A stretch of DNA of 64,000 nt from Chloroflexota bacterium (GCA_016875535.1 VGPF01000003.1:1-64000); one strand, 5' to 3'. Counted from the first letter of the stretch, positions 1-8,616 are shown. The notes: generated by a model not told the origin, from the sequence alone. Numbers and translations are program-made.

Positions 1-66
1 GGGCGCACGGCCGCGCGCCTTGGCGGTCACACCTTCCCGGCTCGCTGTCCTGGCGAAGGCTTACAC
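1..66 (-). ncRNA. candidate structured RNA, copy 1 (runs off window)
   Basis: The 29-base core at 32-60 matches 43612-43640 at 27 of 29 positions, and both copies lie just downstream of a TTGACA promoter on the minus strand. On that strand the core begins CCTTCGCCAGG and ends GCCGGGAAGG, so CCTT can pair with AAGG. In copy 2 the closing bases are CCTT and GAGG, which still pair. No function is known to me. The transcript continues past the left edge, so it could also be the 5' leader of an unseen gene. Confidence 0.35.
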
Positions 67-71
67 GTAAA

Positions 72-101
72 GATATACCATGCCATCTGCGTAAGTGTCA
101 A
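72..101 (-). promoter_or_regulatory. sigma-70 promoter for the left-edge RNA
   Basis: On the minus strand a perfect TTGACA -35 box (96-101) is followed after 18 bases by TATATC (72-77). A TGG directly upstream makes it an extended -10. It would start transcription at about position 65, reading toward the left edge. Confidence 0.6.
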
Positions 102-370
102 GTTGTGAGGAGCGGAGAAATGTAGGAACCGGGAACGAGGGAAGAGGAGCGGAGAGTAATCCACCGAGGGCACAGAGAGCACAGAGGCAAGAACGGAGTA
201 TCGTCCGCAGATATCGCAGAGAATGCAGATGTGAGGAGGAAGCAGGGTATCCGGAGACAAAGATGATGCGCTGAGAGCGCTGAAGTCACTGAGCGGAGGA
301 GAGTAAGTCGGAGGGAGCGGCTTGCTACGATGTGAAGAGGGAGTTCCGGCATGCGCCTTCATCGGCCCGG
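102..370. other. intergenic stretch without a recognisable gene
   Basis: This purine-rich stretch has short low-complexity echoes such as gcacagagagcacagagg but no open frame with protein-like composition. I see no gene, tRNA or terminator. Short echoes of the same kind (tctgtggaatctgtggcg) occur near 33561, so this may be degenerate dispersed-repeat material. Confidence 0.4.
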
Positions 371-373
371 TTT

Positions 374-381
374 GTTATACT
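374..381 (+). promoter_or_regulatory. extended -10 promoter of the DUF1015 gene
   Basis: TGTTATACT gives an extended -10 (TATACT at 376-381) 33 bases before the start at 415. No good -35 box is visible. Confidence 0.45.
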
Positions 382-414
382 TTTCGGGCTGAATCTCCCC
401 TGTGAGGCACGCTT

Positions 415-1707
415 ATGGCCGATGTGCGGCCCTTCCACGGCATCCGTTTCAATCCGGCGCGCGTTCCCGACGTGGGCGCGGCGCTCTGCCCGCCGTTCGA
501 CATCATCTCCCCGGAGGAGCAATCGCGGCTGTACGCGAAGAGCCCGCATAACATCGTGCGGGTGGAGCTGACGAGGGAGGAGGGCGGGAGAGAGAAGTAT
601 GCGCTGGCGGCGGAGACGATGCGGGCCTGGCGCGCGAGCGGCGTGCTGATGCAGGAGCCGGAGCCGGCGTACTACGCGGCGGAGCACGATTTCACCTATC
701 GCGGGAAGACGATGACGCGGCTGGAGCTGACGGCGGCGATCCGGCTGGAGGATTTCCCCGGGGCGGTGAAGCCCCACGAGGATACGCGGAAGGGGCCGAA
801 GGAAGACCGCCTGAAGCTGATGACGGCGACGGAGGCGAACGTCAGTCCCATCATGCTTCTGTACCAGTCGTCGCCGATGGTGCGAGAGGTGCTGCAGAAG
901 GCGCGGGCGACGGCGAAGCCGCTGGCGGTGGAGCTGGGCGGCGGCGAGCGGTTCCGCCTATGGCCAGTGACGAACCCGGTCTTTCTGGCGGCGCTGCAGC
1001 ACGCCTTTTCTCAGGAGTATCTCTACATCGCGGACGGGCACCACCGGTATGAGACGTCGCTCTATTACAGCAAGCAGAACCCCGGGAAGGGCGAGGCGGC
1101 GGCGCATGTGCTGGCGACACTGATCGCTTTTGACGATCCGGGGCTGTTGAGCCTGCCGTACCACCGGGTGCTGAAGGGGCTGGACGGCGCGGCGATGGCG
1201 AAGCTGAAGGGGGCGGTGGAGGGGCATTTCACGATCGAGCGCCACCATGCGCGAGGGCCATCGGAGGGCACCGCGGGGGCGATCCTGGACAGCCTGGCCA
1301 GGGAGGATGTGCTGTTCGAGGTGTGGGGGATGGAGCCGGAGCGCCGGTGGACGCTGCGGCTATCGGATAGGGGAGTGATCGAGAAGATCGCGGGAAGCGA
1401 CCATTCGAAGTCGTGGGCGGGCCTGGGGGCGACGCTCTTTCGGGAGCTTATCCTGCTGCCGACGCTCGGCGTGAAGGAGGAGGAGGCGGAGAAGGAGGGG
1501 AGGCTGACCTTCGCGAAGGATGCGATGGAGGCGGTGGAGCTGGTGGGCAAGGGGGGCTATCAAGTTGCTTTCCTTCCGCACGCAGTGCCGATGGCTGGGC
1601 TGAAGGAGGTCTCCGACCGGCAGGAGAGGATGCCGCCGAAGGCGACGTATTTCCATCCGAAGCTGCCGACGGGGTTGGTGATGAAGTCGTTGGCGGGGGG
1701 GTTGTAG
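415..1707 (+). CDS. DUF1015 family protein
   Basis: This 430-residue protein matches DUF1015 (PF06245) along its whole length. It opens with a Pro- and Phe-rich stretch (RPFHGIRFNP) and has the family hallmark ADGHHRYET near residues 205-214. The biochemical role of DUF1015 is not established; in some genomes it sits near serine or phosphoglycerate metabolism genes, which I do not see here. The start at 415 is the first ATG after the TGTTATACT promoter, with a weak GAGG upstream. It appears to be a single-gene transcript followed by a hairpin-rich repeat. Third codon positions favour G, as in the next genes. Confidence 0.85.
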   Translation: MADVRPFHGIRFNPARVPDVGAALCPPFDIISPEEQSRLYAKSPHNIVRVELTREEGGREKYALAAETMRAWRASGVLMQEPEPAYYAAEHDFTYRGKTMTRLELTAAIRLEDFPGAVKPHEDTRKGPKEDRLKLMTATEANVSPIMLLYQSSPMVREVLQKARATAKPLAVELGGGERFRLWPVTNPVFLAALQHAFSQEYLYIADGHHRYETSLYYSKQNPGKGEAAAHVLATLIAFDDPGLLSLPYHRVLKGLDGAAMAKLKGAVEGHFTIERHHARGPSEGTAGAILDSLAREDVLFEVWGMEPERRWTLRLSDRGVIEKIAGSDHSKSWAGLGATLFRELILLPTLGVKEEEAEKEGRLTFAKDAMEAVELVGKGGYQVAFLPHAVPMAGLKEVSDRQERMPPKATYFHPKLPTGLVMKSLAGGL

Positions 1708-1727
1708 GGGGAGACCTCTCCCTTGGT

Positions 1728-1801
1728 CCCTCCCCTGCGAGGGGAGGGATAGGGGCTGCTGGAGCAGCCCAGTCCAGTGGTTGGGTTGCGAGGGCAACCC
1801 A
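1728..1801. repeat. cluster of three intergenic hairpins
   Basis: Three consecutive perfect inverted repeats: CCCTCCCC/GGGGAGGG (1728-1735/1741-1748), GGGCTGCT/AGCAGCCC (1753-1760/1763-1770) and TGGGTTGC/GCAACCCA (1782-1789/1794-1801). The first hairpin recurs near 47624-47641. It looks like a REP-type element and may also end transcription of the upstream gene. Confidence 0.6.
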
Positions 1802-1910
1802 GGGAGCGTAGGGCCGTTTTGTTGTGGCAAGTACCATCGCCGATGCTCAGGATGATGGGGGAGAGGGTAGTGTGAGCGGGGTTGCGGTGTGGCGAGATGG
1901 AGCGAGGGCG

Positions 1911-1919
1911 TGGTATACA
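1911..1919 (+). promoter_or_regulatory. extended -10 promoter, probably leaderless
   Basis: TGGTATACA lies with its -10 hexamer ending 8 bases before the ATG at 1928. No Shine-Dalgarno sequence fits between them, so the mRNA probably begins at or next to the start codon. Confidence 0.5.
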
Positions 1920-1927
1920 ATTTGGCC

Positions 1928-3034
1928 ATGAGCAGACCATATCGCATCATTTCAGCAGATTCGCACGTGAATCCTTCGCCGGCGATCTATGCCGAGCGGC
2001 TGCCGCGGGAGTATCGGGACCGGGCGCCGAAGGTCTTTGAGAAGGGCGGCGAGGAGGTCGCCGTTTTTGAGGGGCGGGAGGAGAAATTCGAGATGCTGGC
2101 CTCGGTGGCTGGGATGGGCTATGAGAACTACAAGGCGGATGCGAAGAGTTATCAGGAGGGCAGGGCGGGCGGGTATGACGCGAAGGCGCGCCTTGTTGAT
2201 ATGGATACGGACGGCATCCAGGCGGATGTGCTGTTCGGGAGCGGGAGCGGCGGCGGCGTCCGGTTGAAGACGGAGGATAGGCCGTTCCGCTTTGCGCTGA
2301 TGCAGGCGTATAACGATTGGCTGGGCGACTATTGCAAGGTCGCGCCGGGCAGGCTGATCGGGATCGCGGAGATACCGCACTGGGACGTGGAGCTTGCGGT
2401 GGGCGAGGCGAGGCGGGCGCGGAAGATGGGCTTGCGCGGCGTGGCGATCCCCGCGATCCCGACGATCGCGCCGGGGGACCGCTCGTACCTGGACCGGGTG
2501 TACGAGCCGCTGTGGTCGGCGCTGGAGGAGCTGGAGATGCCGGCGCACATGCACCTGGGGACGCGCCCGGTGACGGCGGGGATAGACCGGAATTTCTTCG
2601 TGCGGCTCTCCACGAACAAGGCGGTGATGGCGGAGCCGATCGCAAGTATGCTCTTTTCCGGCGTGCTGGAGCGGCACCCGGAGCTGAAGGTGGTCTCCGT
2701 GGAATCGGGAGTGGGCTGGATGGCCTTTCTTGTGCCGTGGATGGACAACGTATACGAGCGGCACCGGCACTGGACGAAGCTGCGGCTGCCCGAGAAGCCG
2801 AGCCACTATTTCCAGCGGCAGGTGCGCGCGACGTTCATCGAGGACCCGGTGGGCGTGCGGGAGCGGCACACGATCGGGATCAGCGTGATCATGTGGTCGA
2901 ACGATTACCCGCACAGCGACAGCACGTGGCCGCATTCGCGGAAGGCGATAGACGAGCAGTTCGCGGGCGTGCCCGCGGCGGACCGGGATGCGATGGTGTA
3001 CGGGAACGCGGCGGCGCTGTACGGGGTGAAGTGA
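1928..3034 (+). CDS. metal-dependent amidohydrolase (Amidohydro_2 family)
   Basis: The 368-residue protein belongs to the amidohydrolase 2 / ACMSD-like TIM-barrel family (PF04909). It begins with the metal-site strand ISADSHVNPSP and has the C-terminal WSNDYPHSDSTWP motif that supplies a metal-binding Asp. Family members hydrolyse or decarboxylate cyclic and aromatic acids; the substrate cannot be read from sequence. An ATG 13 codons upstream is in frame but would place the promoter inside the gene, so 1928 is preferred. It is one of six members in this window. Confidence 0.85.
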   Translation: MSRPYRIISADSHVNPSPAIYAERLPREYRDRAPKVFEKGGEEVAVFEGREEKFEMLASVAGMGYENYKADAKSYQEGRAGGYDAKARLVDMDTDGIQADVLFGSGSGGGVRLKTEDRPFRFALMQAYNDWLGDYCKVAPGRLIGIAEIPHWDVELAVGEARRARKMGLRGVAIPAIPTIAPGDRSYLDRVYEPLWSALEELEMPAHMHLGTRPVTAGIDRNFFVRLSTNKAVMAEPIASMLFSGVLERHPELKVVSVESGVGWMAFLVPWMDNVYERHRHWTKLRLPEKPSHYFQRQVRATFIEDPVGVRERHTIGISVIMWSNDYPHSDSTWPHSRKAIDEQFAGVPAADRDAMVYGNAAALYGVK

Positions 3035-3118
3035 GGCTAAGGGCGCGCGCTCCGGTGAAGCACACGGAGTCCTTCAGAAAGGACCGCGCGCTGACATCAG
3101 CGGCCACTGCGCGGGCGG

Positions 3119-3268
3119 AGAGGTGATTTCATCCGTCGCGCCGCCTGCGATGTGGTCGTAGGTGGGGCCTGGGAGACGCGCCTTCGCCAGAGCTTCGTAG
3201 TCGAAGATGTTGATGGCTTCATGGCAGGCACCGAGGCCAATCGGAGGCCACGGTAGCACAGAAGGCAC
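3119..3268 (-). pseudogene. N-terminal fragment of an FMN-dependent alpha-hydroxy-acid dehydrogenase
   Basis: The minus strand encodes a stretch with INIFDYEALAKARL and YDHIAGGATDEIT, which is the usual N-terminus of lactate/glycolate-oxidase-type FMN enzymes. After about 50 residues the similarity ends and the frame runs into unrelated sequence, so over 300 residues are missing. It is a gene remnant in the 3035-3380 gap; nothing else in the gap looks coding. Confidence 0.55.
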
Positions 3269-3380
3269 CGAAGCTCAATTCCAGGGACAGGGCGAAGAAG
3301 GACCGCTTTGGACAACGGGTCCGATTCCCAAGGCGCCCGCTCCGGGCCAGAGGGCACGGGCTCTTGGCGCGGCGTCGCGG

Positions 3381-4559
3381 CTAGCCGTTGAGGTAGGCGA
3401 GGGCGCTGCGGACGAGGGCTTCGACGCCGACCGGAAGGGCGGCTTCATCGAAGTCGAACTGGGGATGATGGTGCGGCTTGTCCAGGCCTTTTTTGAGATT
3501 GCCGGAGCCGACCATGATGTAGCAGCCGGGGGCGTGATCGAAGAAGTAGGCGACATCGTCGCCGGTGGTGGCCTGGTCAACGGTGACGACGCGCTTTTCG
3601 CCGAAGGCCTTGGCGCAGACGCCGCGGACGAACTCGGTGAGCTTGGGATCGTTGACGAGGGGTGGGCAGCAGAAGCGGGCTTCGAAGTCGTACTCGCAGC
3701 GCATGGCCTGGCAGATGCCTTTGATGAGACCTTCGATACGGCCGATGAGGTGGTCGCGAAGCTTCATATCGTAGGTGCGGAGGGTGCCGCTCATGGTGAC
3801 TTGCTCGGGGATGATGTTGTAGGCGGTGCCGCCCTTGATGGAGCCGACGGTGAGGACGACGGGATGGAAGGGCGAGACTTCGCGGCTGACGAGCTGCTGG
3901 AAGGCCATGACGATCTGGGCGGCGGTGGGCATGGGATCAATGGTCTGGTGGGGCAGGCCGCCGTGGCCGCCCTTGCCGCGGATGGTGATGCGGAGATCGT
4001 CCACACTGGCCCAGAGGGCGCCGCTGCGAAGGCCGACGGTGCCGACGGGGAGGTAGTTCCAGAGGTGGATGGAGACCATCGCGTCCGGCTTGGGGTTCTT
4101 CATGGCGCCGTCCTGGATCATGGCGACCGCGCCGTTGGCCGTCTCTTCCGCGGGCTGGAAGATGAACTTGACCTGGCCTTTGAGCTCGGGGGCCAACTTG
4201 GAGAGGACGTAGGCGGCGCCGGCGACGATGGCGGCATGGCCATCATGCCCGCAGGCGTGCATGACGCCGGTGTTCTTGGAGCGATAGACGCGGTCGGCGG
4301 TTTCGGTGATGGGGAGGGCGTCTATATCGGCGCGGAGGGCGACGGTCTTGCCCTTTGCGCCGCCCTTGAGGAGGCCGACGACGCCGGTTTTGCCGACGCC
4401 GGTCTGGACGGGGATGCCGAGGCTTTCCAGGTGTTTAGCGAGGACCTGGGCGGTGCGCTGTTCGTGGAAGGAGAGTTCGGGGTGGATGTGGAGGTCGCGG
4501 CGGAGGGAGACGACGTCCGGGGTGATGCGGGCGATGGTCTGCTTGAGGTCGGTGGGCAT
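3381..4559 (-). CDS. M20 family amidohydrolase (N-acyl amino acid hydrolase type)
   Basis: The 392-residue protein is an M20D metallopeptidase-like amidohydrolase, a family that cleaves N-acyl, hippurate or IAA-type amides. HPELSFHE lies near residue 26 and the metal-binding HACGHDGH at 101-108. The Glu-Glu pair PAEET (about 136) provides base and metal ligand, and a dimerisation domain follows. The length is typical. The start at 4559 is the ATG that opens the conserved part; longer frames upstream are out of homology. It is predicted to be cytosolic, as no signal peptide is seen. Confidence 0.88.
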   Translation of the reverse strand: MPTDLKQTIARITPDVVSLRRDLHIHPELSFHEQRTAQVLAKHLESLGIPVQTGVGKTGVVGLLKGGAKGKTVALRADIDALPITETADRVYRSKNTGVMHACGHDGHAAIVAGAAYVLSKLAPELKGQVKFIFQPAEETANGAVAMIQDGAMKNPKPDAMVSIHLWNYLPVGTVGLRSGALWASVDDLRITIRGKGGHGGLPHQTIDPMPTAAQIVMAFQQLVSREVSPFHPVVLTVGSIKGGTAYNIIPEQVTMSGTLRTYDMKLRDHLIGRIEGLIKGICQAMRCEYDFEARFCCPPLVNDPKLTEFVRGVCAKAFGEKRVVTVDQATTGDDVAYFFDHAPGCYIMVGSGNLKKGLDKPHHHPQFDFDEAALPVGVEALVRSALAYLNG

Positions 4560-4696
4560 CTGGCTCCTTCGGCGGTATTTTAGCTTTCGCGCCGGGGTGT
4601 GTCGAGGAGAGGCGGAGGGAGGCCGCACCCCCGATGCGGCATCGGGGCCGAAGGTCCGGCCTGAGGACAGATCTCGATGACTCGACCTGTGAGTGC

Positions 4697-4765
4697 TTTC
4701 TCCCGGCCGCTCCGATGAATCGGAGTTGGGAGAGGGTAAGGGCGCAGTGATGCGCCCGATGGGGA
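4697..4765. repeat. intergenic hairpin repeat, family A copy 1
   Basis: Outer arms CTCCC (4700-4704) and GGGAG (4728-4732) enclose CTCCGAT/ATCGGAG (4710-4716/4719-4725). A second hairpin GGCGCA/TGCGCC (4741-4746/4751-4756) follows. The same order recurs at 49387-49451 with different inner stem bases that still pair. Confidence 0.6.
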
Positions 4766-4770
4766 TGGAG

Positions 4771-6078
4771 TTACCTCGTGGAGGGATACCAACCGAAGGG
4801 GTCGTTCCAGGGGTCGCGGGCGCCGTTTTCGAGGCGCTGCCACATGGGGCCGCGAGGGCCGGAGAAGCCGCTGGGGAGGGATTGCTCGCCCCACATGCCT
4901 TGAAACTGGAGCCAGGGAGCGTCGTCGCTGATGAGGGCGATGACGTATTCATCGGGCGTGAAGGTGCGATCTTCGTAGGTTTCATCTTCGTTGTGGGAGC
5001 TTTTGGAGTCTTGCCGCTCGTCTTCGTCATCGAAGTAGTTGGCGTGGGAGCCGGCGCCGACATAGACGACGGGCGCTGAGCCGAGCTTTTCGACGGCGGG
5101 CCAGGGACGCGCCGCGCCGACGCCGTGCCTCGAGTAGACGAGCTCGACCGGGGGCGTGCCGGAGGCGATGGCGGCGAGGTCGTCGGTGGCGAAGTTGACC
5201 TGGAGCCATTCCCAATCGCCTTCATGGTCGTTGTAGTAGTCGTTGAAGAAATAGAAGAGCCAGTACTGGATGAAGAACCTGCCGTCTTTCGCGCCTGCGC
5301 GGGCATAGAGGGTGACGGGGTAGCGGCCTTTGTTCTCGCGAAGGATAGCGTTGTAGAGGTTGCGGGCACCCGTATGGTCCAGGATGCGGTTGCCCTTGGG
5401 CTCAAGGTCCGGCACATCGAGGAATGAGGTGGGCTTGTTCCATATGCTGTTGATCAGCTGTGCGGAGGAAGGGCGCCGGAGAACAGGCTGTGTGTCCCGC
5501 GAGAGGCGGAGAGAGGAGTGATCGAGGAGGATGTCCACGGGCATGGGGGCGAAATCGCGTCGGGCTAGGTGAAGCGCAGGGGCGTAGCGTTCGGCGATGG
5601 CGGCGAGGCGGGTGTCGCGATCGGCGATGGTGAGCCAATCGGCGTGACTTGCCGAGGCGTAGCGGACGGAGCTGGGAAGCGTTGTGGCGCCGCTCCAGAG
5701 CTCGAAGTCCACGGCGTAGCGGCCCGGGCGGGCGTTGGTGGGAACGATGAAGGGGCGCGTGCAGACGTGCCGTTCGGCCTGGGCGGGAACGGGGCACGAG
5801 GCCTCACGGAGGCGATCGGGGATCGCGCCGTCCGGCCCGATGATGGAGAGACCGAGGCGGACGTTGACCGCTTTCGTGTTGGGATTGCGGATGACGTAGG
5901 TGGCAGTGAAGGGCTCGCCTGGGCGAAGGGCGATGGGATAGATGCCGGAGGAGGCGCCGCCGGGCGAGATGCCGCCATCTTGCAGCGCAAGGGGAAGTTT
6001 GACGGCGGAGTCGCCTCCGCAGGAAATGAGGAGGAGGCCTGCGGCGGCGATGGCGATAAGGAGAGCGGAGAGGCGCAT
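4771..6078 (-). CDS. secreted lipoprotein with a Vps62-like domain
   Basis: This 435-residue protein starts with a hydrophobic signal ending in the lipobox LLISC, so it should be a lipid-anchored extracytoplasmic protein. The N-terminal 130 residues look like a beta-sandwich (PGEPFTATYVIRNPN). The C-terminal half carries FIQYWLFYFFNDYYN followed by HEGDWEW, as in Vps62-related (PF06101) proteins of unknown function. The start at 6078 is the ATG that gives the signal peptide. It is transcribed away from GAPDH and ends next to a family A repeat. Confidence 0.7.
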   Translation of the reverse strand: MRLSALLIAIAAAGLLLISCGGDSAVKLPLALQDGGISPGGASSGIYPIALRPGEPFTATYVIRNPNTKAVNVRLGLSIIGPDGAIPDRLREASCPVPAQAERHVCTRPFIVPTNARPGRYAVDFELWSGATTLPSSVRYASASHADWLTIADRDTRLAAIAERYAPALHLARRDFAPMPVDILLDHSSLRLSRDTQPVLRRPSSAQLINSIWNKPTSFLDVPDLEPKGNRILDHTGARNLYNAILRENKGRYPVTLYARAGAKDGRFFIQYWLFYFFNDYYNDHEGDWEWLQVNFATDDLAAIASGTPPVELVYSRHGVGAARPWPAVEKLGSAPVVYVGAGSHANYFDDEDERQDSKSSHNEDETYEDRTFTPDEYVIALISDDAPWLQFQGMWGEQSLPSGFSGPRGPMWQRLENGARDPWNDPFGWYPSTR

Positions 6079-6184
6079 GATCGGGCTTTCTGAGCCTGTC
6101 CTTTCGGCGATGGGTCTAGCGACGGACACTACCGTACTAGATGCGCGGGCCTTCGCCAAGGTTCCATGGCGCCAGGAGTGAAAA

Positions 6185-6214
6185 TTGACTCTGACGGAGG
6201 GCCTTTGGTAGAGT
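6185..6214 (+). promoter_or_regulatory. GAPDH promoter
   Basis: TTGACT (6185-6190), an 18-base spacer, and TAGAGT (6209-6214) preceded by TGG. This leaves a 5' leader of about 80 bases before the start at 6301. Confidence 0.5.
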
Positions 6215-6300
6215 GGACGCGCCCCAGAAAGGCAAGCAACTTCCCAGAGGCGCGTTCCAGAGGCGCGCACGGCCGCCGAGGGCGGCGCAAGGAGAGGCGC

Positions 6301-7314
6301 ATGGCGACAAAGATCGGCATCAACGGCTTCGGCCGCATCGGACGGCAGGTTTTCCGGGCGATCCACGAGCGGTACCCCGGCACGCTGCAGGTGGCGGCGG
6401 TGAACGACCTGACGGACGCCAAGTCCAACGCGCATCTGCTGAAGTACGACACGAACTACGGCCAGTTCCCCGGGAAGGTGGAGGCGAGCAACGGGAACCT
6501 GGTGGTGAACGAGCGCACGATCAAGGTCTTCGCGGAGCGTGACCCGGCGAAGATCCCCTGGCGCGATGTGGGGGCTGAGTTGGTGATCGAGTCCACGGGC
6601 GTCTTCACGGACGCGGACAAGGCCGCGGGCCACACGAAGGGCGGCGCGAAGAAGGTGATCATCTCCGCGCCGGCCAGCGGCGAGGACCAGACGCTGGTGC
6701 TGGGCGTGAACGACAAGGTTTTTGCGCCGGGGAAGCATACGATCGTCTCCAACGCCTCCTGCACGACGAACTGCGTGGCGCCCCTGGCGAAGGTGCTGCA
6801 CGATACGTTCACGATCAAGCACGGCTTGATGAGCACGGTGCATTCGTACACGAACGACCAGAAGATCCTGGATGTGGTGCACAGCGATCTGCGACGGGCG
6901 CGGGCGGCGGCGATGAACATCATCCCGACGACGACGGGCGCGGCGAAGGCCGTGGGCCTCGCGCTGCCGGAGCTGCAAGGCAAGCTGCACGGGCTGGCCT
7001 TCCGGGTGCCGACCTCGACGGTCTCCGTGATTGATCTGGTGGTGGAGGTCGGGCGCAAGGTGACGGTGGAGGAAGTGAACGCGGCCTATAAGAAGGCGGC
7101 GGACGGCCCGATGAAGGGCATCCTGCAGTATTCGGACGAGCCGCTGGTGAGCAGCGATTTCAAGGGGAATGCGCACAGCTGCATCTTCGACGCGCCACTG
7201 ACGATGGTGATGGACGGCACGATGGTGAAGGTGGTGGGCTGGTACGATAACGAGTGGGGCTACAGCTGCCGGGTGGCTGATCTGGCGAATTTCATCGCGT
7301 CCAAGGGGTTGTAG
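6301..7314 (+). CDS. gap: glyceraldehyde-3-phosphate dehydrogenase
   Basis: The 337-residue enzyme catalyses phosphorylating oxidation of glyceraldehyde 3-phosphate in glycolysis/gluconeogenesis. The Rossmann motif [10 protein letters not shown] opens the protein, the catalytic Cys154 sits in SNASCTTNC, and the C-terminal [12 protein letters not shown] is diagnostic. The start at 6301 has AAGGAG at 6289-6294. It stands alone rather than next to pgk or tpi, which is common in split glycolytic sets. The adjacent divergent gene encodes a lipoprotein, so no functional link is implied. Confidence 0.97.
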   Translation: MATKIGINGFGRIGRQVFRAIHERYPGTLQVAAVNDLTDAKSNAHLLKYDTNYGQFPGKVEASNGNLVVNERTIKVFAERDPAKIPWRDVGAELVIESTGVFTDADKAAGHTKGGAKKVIISAPASGEDQTLVLGVNDKVFAPGKHTIVSNASCTTNCVAPLAKVLHDTFTIKHGLMSTVHSYTNDQKILDVVHSDLRRARAAAMNIIPTTTGAAKAVGLALPELQGKLHGLAFRVPTSTVSVIDLVVEVGRKVTVEEVNAAYKKAADGPMKGILQYSDEPLVSSDFKGNAHSCIFDAPLTMVMDGTMVKVVGWYDNEWGYSCRVADLANFIASKGL

Positions 7315-7430
7315 AGGGAATAGCGGCCGTTTCGGCAGAAGACGATGCGAGGGGAGGGTCACAAACCCTCCCCTCATGATTTCGCCGAGAGCTTTTGGCG
7401 ATGACGGCTTTTCAGTGAGGAGGCACGACC

Positions 7431-7874
7431 ATGACGACACGGCCGAAGTCGTTCATCTACAACACGAGCCTGCGGTGGCAGAGGGATGTGGAGGGCGTGC
7501 TCTCGGCGCCTGGGAAGCCGGATATCAAGGTATCGTCGCCGCCGGAGTTCAAGGGGCCTGAGGGGAACTGGACGCCGGAGAACCTGTACATCGCCGCCAT
7601 CGAGACGTGCCTGATGCTGACGTACCTGGCCTACTGCCGCTCGCGGAAGGTGGAGCTGGCTTCGTACACCAGCGCCGCCGAAGGCGTGCTGGAGCCAATC
7701 TCCGGGGTGCAAATCATCAGCAAGGTGACGGTGCGTCCGAAGATCGTGGTGAAGGGCCAGGAGCATCTGGCGCAGGCGCAGGAGATCGCGAGCTTCGTGC
7801 AAGAGAAGTGCTTCATCTCCAATTCGGTGGAGAGTGACGTGATCGTGGAGCCGGAGATCTCAGTCGCGGGGTAA
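7431..7874 (+). CDS. OsmC-like peroxiredoxin family protein
   Basis: The 147-residue protein fits OsmC/Ohr-like proteins, which reduce organic hydroperoxides with two cysteines. The first Cys is in AIETCLMLTYLAYC and the second in VQEKCF, close to the usual arrangement, followed by a C-terminal strand. A GAGGAGG-like ribosome site lies about 10 bases before the ATG. Its last 15 bases overlap the convergent nucleotidyltransferase gene. The family assignment is firmer than the activity. Confidence 0.8.
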   Translation: MTTRPKSFIYNTSLRWQRDVEGVLSAPGKPDIKVSSPPEFKGPEGNWTPENLYIAAIETCLMLTYLAYCRSRKVELASYTSAAEGVLEPISGVQIISKVTVRPKIVVKGQEHLAQAQEIASFVQEKCFISNSVESDVIVEPEISVAG

Positions 7875-8243
7875 GGCGCCTTGGCGGCGGTAGATCTCCA
7901 CGCCCTCGGCCAGGGCGTGGGCGATGAACTGGTTGCCCTCGCTTTGCATCTTGTGCAGTTCGGCCTCCGTATAGGCGAAGAGGTCAACGGGGATGCCGAC
8001 GGGCGGAAGCCTGTAGTCGTCGAAGCGCTTCATGAAGGGCTTGGCGCTGTGCTTGAGCACGAGCAGGACATCGGCGTCACTGCCTGGGACGGCATCGCCG
8101 CGGGCGAGGGAGCCGAACAAGAGAGCGCGAAGGACCTCCGGGCGGCGCGCCGCGAGGCGACGCACGGCGGCGCGGACTTGATCGCGGGCGCGCCGGCGGT
8201 CAAGCGATATGATTTTCACAGAAGCGGACGATCTTGCGGGCAT
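7860..8243 (-). CDS. MNT-domain nucleotidyltransferase (antitoxin partner)
   Basis: The 127-residue protein has the minimal nucleotidyltransferase signature: GSLARGD, then the exact GS-x10-DxD spacing ending SDADVLL (about residues 70-85), with a third Asp in VDLFAY. In MNT/HEPN modules the MNT protein acts as antitoxin, in studied cases by AMPylating the HEPN toxin. The start at 8243 overlaps the upstream HEPN gene by 44 bases; an in-frame GTG at 8219 would reduce this to 20. The overlap implies one mRNA. Confidence 0.8.
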   Translation of the reverse strand: MPARSSASVKIISLDRRRARDQVRAAVRRLAARRPEVLRALLFGSLARGDAVPGSDADVLLVLKHSAKPFMKRFDDYRLPPVGIPVDLFAYTEAELHKMQSEGNQFIAHALAEGVEIYRRQGALPRD

Positions 8244-8616
8244 GGATGACCGCTTCGGCCGCCTCTGCCTTTGTGTAGTAGTCAAAGGGCGCTCCTGCAG
8301 GGTGGGCATCTGGATATCTCGACGGGATGTAGTGCCTATCGAGGAGACGCGCCGATTCGCCCAATTCGAGCGGCACGCGCTCGCGACGCTTCAGCGCCTC
8401 AAGCATCTGCCTGAGAGAATGACCGGCCACAACGCGCATGCCACGCTTGAGGAAGAGGGCTTTGAGCGCCTTTTCGCTCGCTTGATGGGCGGCGAAGCAT
8501 GACCATTCGAAGTGGCCTGCTTTCGCGGCGTCTTCCGCGTGGTCGAAGTCGCGCTTGGCCTGCGCGAGCCAATCGGCGTGACGGCTTGGCACTGGTCTGC
8601 TCCCGGAAAGAGTCAT
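8200..8616 (-). CDS. HEPN-domain protein (toxin partner of the MNT protein)
   Basis: This 138-residue all-helical protein matches HEPN (PF05168): FAAHQASEKALKALFLK in the middle, RYPDAHP after it, and a C-terminal helix ending RFCENH. RFCENH fits the RX4-6H RNase motif, so the toxin may be active. It is translated first and overlaps the MNT gene. The promoter TGGTATACT ends only 4 bases before the ATG, so translation may be leaderless or start at an in-frame GTG eight codons later. Confidence 0.8.
   Translation of the reverse strand: MTLSGSRPVPSRHADWLAQAKRDFDHAEDAAKAGHFEWSCFAAHQASEKALKALFLKRGMRVVAGHSLRQMLEALKRRERVPLELGESARLLDRHYIPSRYPDAHPAGAPFDYYTKAEAAEAVIHARKIVRFCENHIA

Noticed and set aside
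20-40. T-box-like AAGGTGTGACCGCC on the minus strand
   Set aside because: It matches the T-box consensus at most positions, but the promoter is only about 40 bases upstream, which leaves no room for the specifier stem. Copy 2 does not keep the match.
3207-4583. 458-codon plus-strand frame
   Set aside because: It is antisense to the M20 enzyme with its HACGHDGH site and has the Asp/Gly-rich composition of GC-rich shadows.
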